Of a DNA stretch of 64,000 bases, positions 56,208 through 62,219 are shown one piece after another (position 1 is the stretch's first letter; each line of letters opens with the position of its first letter). The position numbers and the translations under genes were made by a program. The DNA is taken from assembly GCA_016704345.1 (NCBI GenBank), contig JADJAH010000009.1, positions 62,001 to 126,000 of the forward strand. The letters run 5' to 3'. The stretch comes from Ignavibacteria bacterium (GTDB lineage: Bacteria > Bacteroidota > Ignavibacteria > Tepidaquicellales > Tepidaquicellaceae). The notes beneath the pieces were generated by a model that saw nothing but the letters and a program-made list of their open reading frames with translations, was not told the DNA's origin and did no database searches.

Positions 56208-56830
56208 CTCTGTTTGATGTTCGGTGAAATTCGTTTTGGTTTGTGCGTTCTTTCCAGCATTACTTTAAGGCTCTCTCTTGCGCGATTTATCCTCGACTTC
56301 ACTGTGCCCACCGGAATCTTAAGAATGCCCGCTATCTCTTCATACTCCATGTCCTGAATATCGCGGAGTATGATTATCTCTTTGTGTTTTTCTTCCAGAG
56401 AGTTTATTGCTTTCTGTATGTAAAAATTTTCATCTTCTGCCATAATGTCTTCATCGGGTAGCCTGGTATCTGAAGGAAATTCCATTTCTCTTTCATCCTC
56501 GCCGTAAGTCTGATTCATCGAGATGGCTTTATGCCTGAGTTTGTCACGTTTGTGAGATTTCGCCTGATTCAGAGCTATTGTATAGAACCATGATGAGAAT
56601 TTTCCTACTTCTTTGTATGTGTGTTTGAGTCGATACAACCTCAGAAAAGTATCCTGCGCTATGTCCTCTGCTTCATCTCTGCCGCCTGTATATCTGAAAA
56701 GAAAATTCACAAGACGGTCTTTGTATCTTGTGACCAATTGGCTGAAAGCATCGTTATCTTCTTTTTGAAAACGAAGGATCAGTTCTTCATCGCTCAAGGT
56801 TTCGTATAATTTCTTATCCTGAGGAAGCAT
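56204..56830 (-). CDS. ECF-family RNA polymerase sigma factor
   Basis: 208-residue ECF sigma factor. Region 2 includes DEAEDIAQDTFLRLYRL and FSSWFYTIALNQAKSHKRDK; region 4 is EIIILRDIQDMEYEEIAGIL with the HTH end VGTVKSRINRARESL. The linker between the two (about 95-135) is longer than in minimal ECFs. Overlaps the anti-sigma gene by 4 bp. Confidence 0.93.
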   Translation of the reverse strand: MLPQDKKLYETLSDEELILRFQKEDNDAFSQLVTRYKDRLVNFLFRYTGGRDEAEDIAQDTFLRLYRLKHTYKEVGKFSSWFYTIALNQAKSHKRDKLRHKAISMNQTYGEDEREMEFPSDTRLPDEDIMAEDENFYIQKAINSLEEKHKEIIILRDIQDMEYEEIAGILKIPVGTVKSRINRARESLKVMLERTHKPKRISPNIKQS

Positions 56831-56889
56831 CCTTCAATTATTTAGTATCATAGGTTGAAGCGATTTGTTCCTTATTTCTCCAAAATTCT

Positions 56890-57939
56890 TTATTGAAGAC
56901 TGCAAAGGCCATGGATGAGGTTTGTCATAGTAACGGATTTTTCGGATGATGAACTCTTGAACTTCTTATCTGCAAGATAGATCATGCCGAATGCATTGTC
57001 TATTGCAGAAGGAGACATACTCTCAGAAACCTTCTTATAAAGCGGTAGAAGCACTTCCTGAACCGGTCCCCAAAGCTTCAGTTCCTTTTTGAGATTAAAT
57101 CCCTGAAGTTTTGTCGAAGCCGGATCTTCGAGTTTCTTCAAAGCGCAGAATGCAGTGTTCAGAAGAAATACAAGATAGACCTCGATATCTTTCTTCAGAG
57201 AGATCTTCGTATATATCTTCACCGCAGAGGCAATATCCTTCTTCATAACCGCTTTGATGAAATCCCCTTCGCTGAAGTCTTTGGCGATGCCGTTGCACAG
57301 GTTGATATCTTCGACTGTCACATTCTTCTTAAAGTGGCAGAAGGTTTTCAGCTTGTCAATTTCAGGAAGTATTTCGGCAAGACTGAAGTTGCTCAATGAA
57401 AGCAAGTGTGTGATTGATTCTTCGGATATCTCAAACCCGTCAAACTTTTCTTTAATCCAGTCTGTCATTTCTTCTTCAGAGAGATCGGTAACTGAAATCT
57501 CTTTGAGATTGCTCTTTGCGGATCTCAGTTTGTCCGGATCAATAGAATCAGAAAAGACCAGCTTGTCTGCGCCTTCATTTTCGTCTGTGATGATGATAAG
57601 GCAAACTTCAGGATTCGGACTTGCCAGATACTCCGTTATGGCGATCTTCTTTGGCTTAGTCAGTTTCTTCGGATTTCTGATCACAACAACTTTCCTCGAA
57701 GAGAACAAGCCACCGCCCATGCATTCATTCATCAGCGAATCTATCTTCAGATCATCGGCAGTAAATGCTGACAGTGAATCTTCTTTGCTTTCGCCTTTGC
57801 CGACAAACCCAACGAATGCAGCGTCAACAAGGTCATCGGAGATTATGCGGTCAGCCGCTTCGAGAAGCATATTCTCCGGAAGTTTGCCTGCGGAGAATGC
57901 TTTTCTAAGTGATAAAAATGAAGATGAGGATTTTGACAT
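56890..57939 (-). CDS. holA: DNA polymerase III delta subunit
   Basis: 349-residue clamp-loader subunit. The N-terminal region is typical (SSSFLSLRKAFSAGKLPENMLLEAADRIIS, RKVVVIRNPKKLTK) with the AAA+ fold lacking Walker motifs, and the C-terminal collar region with LHGLCSLQ-like end. Sequence is diverged, so subunit identity rests on length and motif pattern. Its upstream 30 bp, aattattccgtgagactaat, are repeated 584 bp further (see repeat). Confidence 0.85.
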   Translation of the reverse strand: MSKSSSSFLSLRKAFSAGKLPENMLLEAADRIISDDLVDAAFVGFVGKGESKEDSLSAFTADDLKIDSLMNECMGGGLFSSRKVVVIRNPKKLTKPKKIAITEYLASPNPEVCLIIITDENEGADKLVFSDSIDPDKLRSAKSNLKEISVTDLSEEEMTDWIKEKFDGFEISEESITHLLSLSNFSLAEILPEIDKLKTFCHFKKNVTVEDINLCNGIAKDFSEGDFIKAVMKKDIASAVKIYTKISLKKDIEVYLVFLLNTAFCALKKLEDPASTKLQGFNLKKELKLWGPVQEVLLPLYKKVSESMSPSAIDNAFGMIYLADKKFKSSSSEKSVTMTNLIHGLCSLQ

Positions 57940-57952
57940 GATGCGCCAAAAT

Positions 57953-57977
57953 AATTATTCCGTGAGACTAATTGAAC
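57953..57977. repeat. 25-bp direct repeat, left copy
   Basis: The words aattattccgtgagactaa and ttgaac occur identically here and at 58537-58561. They lie 14 bp in front of the holA start codon. The pair frames 559 bp holding the GC-rich patch, a decayed gene fragment and two hairpins, as expected for a large target duplication or a recombination product. Confidence 0.8.
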
Positions 57978-58002
57978 TGTAAAAATAAATCAAGGGTTCA
58001 GC

Positions 58003-58165
58003 TCCCCCGCGGGGCCGCCGGGCGGCGGCCGCGAAGTCTTGTGCTGTCTGCGGGCGGCTGGGGGCGTTGTGACTCCGCCCGCCGCCGGCTTTTCTGCGGC
58101 AGGCCCGGCGCCGCGGGGCGTCGCCCGCCGCGGCCAGTAGACTGCGGGCGGGTGTCGTGGGGCCC
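58003..58165. other. Extremely GC-rich patch
   Basis: About 160 bp composed mainly of G and C (for example cgcggggccgccgggcggcg), far above the AT-rich surroundings. It contains several short self-complementary GC words. Reading frames here are long only because stop codons are rare in GC-rich DNA. It could be a foreign insert, an assembly artefact or a low-complexity repeat; no gene is supported. Confidence 0.7.
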
Positions 58166-58227
58166 ATTTTAAAATATCAATTTTCAGCGTGGATACTTGC
58201 CGGGAACACGCGGGCCCTGGACACGAA

Positions 58228-58322
58228 ATTCAATCAACTGCTCTTCTGGCTTTCTCTCAATTCCCCCGTGGCGATGCTTTCTTGTTCTCTAAGCAGTTTG
58301 TATTCAGCTTCCGGTTTGGGTC
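58228..58322 (-). pseudogene. Decayed copy of the 3' end of the gene at 59979
   Basis: About 95 bp resemble 59977-60096, the 3' end of the hypothetical gene at 59979-61475: both contain gaaattcaatcaac-like starts, gatgctttcttgttctct and aagcagtttgtattcagctt. The copy lacks about 20 bp in the middle and has several substitutions, so it cannot be expressed. It lies inside the direct-repeat-framed segment. Confidence 0.75.
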
Positions 58323-58330
58323 TTCCCGCC

Positions 58331-58401
58331 GTTGTTGGTCTTAGCCCGCAACGAAACAGCTGAAAGTTCTCTTGAATTCACCTGCGGGCGAGACCAACAA
58401 C
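58331..58401. repeat. Long imperfect hairpin, GTTGTTGGT family, copy 1
   Basis: Left arm gttgttggtcttagcccgca (58331-58350) pairs with the right arm tgcgggcgagaccaacaac (58383-58401), with a loop of about 32 nt. Same outer word as the two other hairpins at 58451 and 61997. Confidence 0.75.
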
Positions 58402-58450
58402 TTACCCTGAACAGCTTAACTTAATAAACTGACAGCGACACCTTGTGTTG

Positions 58451-58530
58451 GTTGTTGGTGACCCAAAAGTTTGCATGGTTCTCCTTGATTTTGTCCTCCT
58501 ACTTTGCAAACTTTTGGGAACACCAACAAC
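58451..58530. repeat. Long imperfect hairpin, GTTGTTGGT family, copy 2
   Basis: Left arm 58451-58475 (gttgttggtgacccaaaagt followed by ttgca) pairs almost perfectly with 58505-58530 (tgcaaacttttgggaacacc and aacaac); loop about 29 nt. Starts immediately inside the right end of the framed segment. Confidence 0.8.
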
Positions 58531-58536
58531 GGCGAA

Positions 58537-58561
58537 AATTATTCCGTGAGACTAATTGAAC
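58537..58561. repeat. 25-bp direct repeat, right copy
   Basis: Identical to 57953-57977. Downstream sequence up to 58759 has no recognisable gene and leads into the VapC stop region. Confidence 0.8.
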
Positions 58562-58759
58562 AGCAAAAAGCGGGTTTCAAAAGATCAGAAGTGAGCAGTT
58601 TAAAAGAGCAAAATGGTTTTATGTTTCTTTGACAAGACTAAGTGCTATTAGAGTCTATCTACATCTGAGAATATTGAATTTTCAGTGCTGGGGTATCATT
58701 TGTGCTTTGACAAACTTTAAGTCTGGTTTCAAATACTATAAAGAATTACAGAGCCCTTT

Positions 58760-59131
58760 CTATTTCTTTATAAACTTTACTCCTTCCAGATTCTTAAAAT
58801 CAGAATCCTGTGTTAAAACAATTGCATTATGAATTCTGGAGGTTGCATAAATAAGACTGTCTGCCATTGGTAACTTCAGCTCATTACTGTAGATTGCGGC
58901 TTTCATTGCAATTGCCGAATCTACTTCGATCACTTTGCCTCTCATCATAATCCCAATTGCCAATTTTGCTGAATGCTCGTCTCTTTCGCTTAGTATTTTT
59001 TTGAATACTTCATAAATGTTAATTGCAGAGACAATTAGATTTTCGTTGTCCTCAATTGCATCTTCAAAGAATTTAGCATTCTTGCCGTCCGTAAAAAATT
59101 CTATCCAGCCGGATGAATCAACAAGGTTCAT
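58760..59131 (-). CDS. vapC: VapC-like PIN-domain toxin
   Basis: 123-residue PIN-domain RNase. Acidic active-site residues are at Asp5 (NLVDSSGW), Glu41 (INIYEVFKK), Asp91 (LPMADSLIYAT) and Asp109 (LTQDSDF). Its start overlaps the stop of the antitoxin gene by 4 bp, the classic toxin-antitoxin arrangement. Target RNA unknown. Confidence 0.93.
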   Translation of the reverse strand: MNLVDSSGWIEFFTDGKNAKFFEDAIEDNENLIVSAINIYEVFKKILSERDEHSAKLAIGIMMRGKVIEVDSAIAMKAAIYSNELKLPMADSLIYATSRIHNAIVLTQDSDFKNLEGVKFIKK

Positions 59132-59334
59132 AGTCTATCCTTCTCTCTCACAATCTTCGTATCCATTCCTTTCAAAAATCCTCTCGCTTCTTTCATTTCC
59201 ATAATTGGAATGAATTCAATTCTCCCTTCAAATTCGAATATCTGCAGTTTTTGTCCTGGCTTCAATTTTAGTTTATTCCGGATGTGCTTTGGAATTACAA
59301 CTTGAAATTTTGGGGATACTGTAACTGTTTCCAT
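59128..59334 (-). CDS. vapB: AbrB/MazE-like antitoxin
   Basis: 68-residue swapped-hairpin AbrB-fold protein (VTVSPKFQVVIPKHIRNKLKL, then FEGRIEFIPI) with a C-terminal tail (REKDRL) able to bind the toxin. It probably represses its own operon; no operator was located. It precedes vapC and overlaps it by 4 bp. The tail is short. Confidence 0.92.
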   Translation of the reverse strand: METVTVSPKFQVVIPKHIRNKLKLKPGQKLQIFEFEGRIEFIPIMEMKEARGFLKGMDTKIVREKDRL

Positions 59335-59446
59335 TTTATTGATTTTAGTTCAAAGCAACTTATCGATTGGAATCTTGTATGTCAATAGCTTATCGATTGC
59401 ATATTCGTAATTCTTTGCCACCTCTTTAACGCTCGAGCGCAAATAG

Positions 59447-59472
59447 CGTTACGAATCAGAAGATTCGTAACG
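59447..59472. other. Perfect 11-bp hairpin upstream of vapBC
   Basis: cgttacgaatc (59447-59457) and gattcgtaacg (59462-59472) form an 11-bp stem with a 4-nt agaa loop. It may be a terminator-like, repeat-associated or regulatory hairpin; no T-run follows in either direction. Confidence 0.55.
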
Positions 59473-59600
59473 AGGGGTGAAGTCTAGTGTCTGCAGGTGG
59501 GCCGATTCTGAACAGCATTCTTAATTCAGCTGCAAATCCACCGCAAGATCTGACCGCTGTGTGATTGAATAAATTGTCTTGTTTTGCGCGGGCGGGCAGG
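59467..59600. repeat. Tandem repeat unit A (about 134 bp)
   Basis: Begins gtaacgagg, continues with gtgtctgcaggtgggc, ttctgaacagcattctt, ctgcaaatccaccgcaagat and tgtgtgattgaataa, and ends in a gcgcgggcgg run. Unit B at 59614-59760 repeats all these words in the same order with scattered differences. No coding frame is supported in either unit. Confidence 0.85.
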
Positions 59601-59613
59601 CCGCTGAGAGATC

Positions 59614-59760
59614 TTAACGAGGGTGAAGGTCTACTGTCTGCAGGTGGGCTGAATTCTGAACAGCATTCTTCCATAATTCAACTGCAAATCCACCGCAAGA
59701 TCCCTGCTCACGCCCGCTTGTGTGATTGAATAAGAATTGTCTGTTAGTTTGCGCGGGCGC
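59614..59760. repeat. Tandem repeat unit B (about 147 bp)
   Basis: Diverged second copy of unit A with small insertions (for example after caccgcaagat, and aagaattgtctgttag for aattgtcttg). A partial third start, gtaacaagagggtgga, lies near 59962. The block 59335-59978 between vapB and the hypothetical gene contains no gene. Confidence 0.85.
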
Positions 59761-59978
59761 CCCCCTGGAGGGGGAAAAAAGCCGGGAGGGCAGGGATGAC
59801 TTGAAGAGGGGGAGAACTTCCACCTACTCGCTCTCAATCTCTCCGCCTGCCTGCTAGGATGCATTTCGCACTTCATTTGCAGAAAATGTACAGTGTCTTC
59901 GGGCAGGCTGATTGGGAGCGTAATGTATGAACTCAATAATCGTTTCGAATCTGGAGATTAGTAACAAGAGGGTGGAAT

Positions 59979-61475
59979 TCAATCAACCACTCTTCTGCAT
60001 TCTTCTTCAAATTTTTTCATTACCCAATCTCTGAATGGCAGATGCTTTCTTGTTCTCTTAAGCAGTTTGTATTCAGCTTCCGAGTTTGGATCTTCGCTCA
60101 TCTGCAATTTGAGCAGTTGTCTTACAGCTTCTGCAAAGTCTCCGTAACTCTTTCTTTGATTTTTTGAAAAGGAGCGCTCACTTGAAATAAAGTGCAAATA
60201 TGAATCCAGTACCTCTGCGGTTTCAACATGATTCCGCAATTCAATACATGACATCAGAACAAGATTTCGGATATCCAACTTGAAGATCAGATCATCCAAA
60301 TCAATCCCCCGTGCTTCCCTGACTGCATCTTCAAACTTACCCGTTGCAAAAAAGTATCTTGCCATAGCATAATTTTTCAGATTCTTTCTTCTCTTGGGAT
60401 TTAGTTCTCCTGAAAATTCATCTATGAATCTCTTTGTCCATTCAAACTTCTTCATTCTTAGCGCAAGTATAAGAATATTCCTGAACAACTCTGCAGGCAG
60501 TTCTTTGCTAACAGAAGATCTGTAATAACCTTTCTTCAATATCTCAGAGTAAATCAGGAACAACTCATTCTCAAACAGGTTTGTACCTGCTTCTCTTCTC
60601 CGCAAAATACAATATCTTGCGAGCCTGCCGAAATGAAATCTCCTGTCATCAACACTCAAATGCCTGAGGTGTTTCTTGATGGCTCTCTTGTAATTTTGAT
60701 AAAGACTTTCATTATGTAGTGAGGAGAATGCTTCGAGCATTCTCGCATTGACTTCAAGAACAGATTTGTATTTACCTGGCTCGCATTCTTTTATCAAATG
60801 ATCTATTATCCCGTCAAGACCGATTCTTTCCGTAAAGCGGGTTACAAAGAGTCCTTTCTCCGGAATTTCATAGGTGTTCTTAAGTGAGAGCAGATTGTCG
60901 AGTTCTCTGATCATCTCCATTGTAAAGAAGAAAGCAAGGTACATTCCTCTTTGATCAATGTTTTCGATGTCCTGCAGCATCTTCTTTCTGTTCGTTCTCG
61001 GATGCGCGAGATAGAACCAGTTTACTTTGTCACCTGCCAGTTCAAACCGGCTCAGAAAATATGCCGCATCAACTGAATCAATATTGTTAAGCTGTAATTC
61101 TGATTTTTCAATCAGTTTTCCTGCCAGTTCGTGTAAGCCTCTCTTAAAAAATTCATCACGCAGATGATCCGACATCTTCAATGGTTTATTCATCAGATTT
61201 GTGATCATCAGATAATTGCAGATGTCTGAATGAAGTTTAGAAAACAGAGAAGTGAAAGTTGATCTGTTATATTCCGTTTCAGGAAAGATTGACTTATGAA
61301 GTTCTTCATCTGATAAACTGTTCCATTCAAACGTGTGAGGTTGCTTAGCAATGAAATTAAAAAGCTTCAAAACCTTGGGACTGTAACGGAAAAAAGGGGA
61401 ACGGAGAAATGACCTGAATTGCTTAATGTCATTTTTGCCGAAGGTCCTGATGATGAGTATTGAATTGCGATCCAA
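59979..61475 (-). CDS. Hypothetical helical-repeat protein
   Basis: 498 residues, rich in Leu, Lys, Glu and Arg and nearly all alpha-helical by pattern, without signal peptide or membrane helices. The N-terminus has FGKNDIKQFRSFLRSPFF, a pattern I associate with an uncharacterised family of Bacteroidota/Ignavibacteriota. TPR-like spacing is suggested (for example YAMARYFFATGKFEDAVREA at about 378-397), so a scaffold or protein-binding role is plausible. Function unknown. Its 3' end is duplicated in degraded form at 58228. Confidence 0.75.
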   Translation of the reverse strand: MDRNSILIIRTFGKNDIKQFRSFLRSPFFRYSPKVLKLFNFIAKQPHTFEWNSLSDEELHKSIFPETEYNRSTFTSLFSKLHSDICNYLMITNLMNKPLKMSDHLRDEFFKRGLHELAGKLIEKSELQLNNIDSVDAAYFLSRFELAGDKVNWFYLAHPRTNRKKMLQDIENIDQRGMYLAFFFTMEMIRELDNLLSLKNTYEIPEKGLFVTRFTERIGLDGIIDHLIKECEPGKYKSVLEVNARMLEAFSSLHNESLYQNYKRAIKKHLRHLSVDDRRFHFGRLARYCILRRREAGTNLFENELFLIYSEILKKGYYRSSVSKELPAELFRNILILALRMKKFEWTKRFIDEFSGELNPKRRKNLKNYAMARYFFATGKFEDAVREARGIDLDDLIFKLDIRNLVLMSCIELRNHVETAEVLDSYLHFISSERSFSKNQRKSYGDFAEAVRQLLKLQMSEDPNSEAEYKLLKRTRKHLPFRDWVMKKFEEECRRVVD

Positions 61476-61705
61476 ATCGAAAAAGTTTTAAAGAATAAAA
61501 TAAATATTCATAGAGATGAAGGAGCAATGGATAAAAATTCTTACTGCAAAATATGCTATTCTGATTCTTAAATCAACAATTAAGTCAGTATTAACGCATA
61601 ATCTGCTCAAAAACTGAGGAGCAATTTGAAAAAAATCTCTTTGCACAAATGATATTTCGTATTTACATTGCAGTCGTATGAAAAACTTAACTAATAACAC
61701 AAGAC

Positions 61706-61915
61706 ATGAAAACAACAATAGCGTTCTTAGCAATCTCGGCATTGCTTTGCGTATTACCTGCAAAGACCTTCACAACGGTGCAGAGTTTAAAATCCGCAGC
61801 AGAAGCACACACAGCCGACTACACTTATGTCAGGGTTTATGAAAACGGCGTGTGGTGGATCTATGTTTATGATGGACCGATTCTCATTGACAGGTATGAA
61901 TGTGAAGAGAGATAA
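61706..61915 (+). CDS. Small secreted protein of unknown function
   Basis: 69 residues: signal peptide (TTIAFLAISALLCVLPAKTF, about 2-22) then a short Tyr/Trp-rich mature part (YTYVRVYENGVWWIYVYDG). No homologue recognised; two cysteines, one in the signal and one at residue 66. ATG start; the space 61476-61705 on the other side leads to the divergent hypothetical gene. Confidence 0.6.
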   Translation: MKTTIAFLAISALLCVLPAKTFTTVQSLKSAAEAHTADYTYVRVYENGVWWIYVYDGPILIDRYECEER

Positions 61916-61954
61916 AGGAAAGTTCACCTTTAAGAATCAAAAACAGGAGACAGT

Positions 61955-62068
61955 ATGAATTGGAAAGAGCTTTTAGTCTCAAGTAATTTTAATTTTGCCG
62001 TTGTTGGTGACACTCACTACGTTCGGGAACACCTACAACGGCGGAAAAAGATTTCTCATGCAGATTAG
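61955..62068 (+). CDS. Tiny open reading frame through a hairpin repeat
   Basis: Starts ATG after an aggaga box (about 8 bp), and reads 37 residues beginning MNWKELLVSSNFNF. The second half is encoded by the hairpin arms at 61997-62042, so translation may be accidental. The rest of the 304-bp gap 61916-62219 has nothing else. Confidence 0.25.
   Translation: MNWKELLVSSNFNFAVVGDTHYVREHLQRRKKISHAD
61997..62042. repeat. Hairpin, GTTGTTGGT family, copy 3
   Basis: gccgttgttggtg (61997-62009) pairs with cacctacaacggc (62030-62042) apart from one mismatch, with a 20-nt loop (acactcactacgttcgggaa). The outer word is shared with the hairpins at 58331 and 58451. Confidence 0.75.
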
Positions 62069-62219
62069 CCTCCAGTTTTTTTCAGAATTTACCAAGTGAC
62101 AGGCTGACACAACAAATCATTCAAATGCGAGAACCGGCAGAGTCATAGAAAGCTACAGACTTTGCTGTAGACTGAAAATAATTTATTTATGCTCCAAAAC
62201 TTAAAACAAAGAGGTAAAT

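Noticed and set aside
57955..58172. Open reading frames on both strands across the GC-rich patch
   Set aside because: Stops are rare in such GC-rich DNA; the products are Arg/Gly/Ala/Pro-rich without any recognisable motif.
59467..59760. CRISPR-like array
   Set aside because: Only two diverged units of about 140 bp without short direct repeats and regular spacers; no cas genes.
59456..59936. Three overlapping minus-strand reading frames in the tandem-repeat block
   Set aside because: They follow the repeat copies, differ in frame between units A and B, and have no ribosome binding site or domain.
61488..61763. Minus-strand 91-residue reading frame
   Set aside because: It overlaps the start of the small secreted protein gene and has no motif or start signal.
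58331..62042. attC-like sites of an integron array
   Set aside because: The hairpins share an outer word but lack attC core-site spacing, they do not separate regular cassettes, and no integrase is seen.
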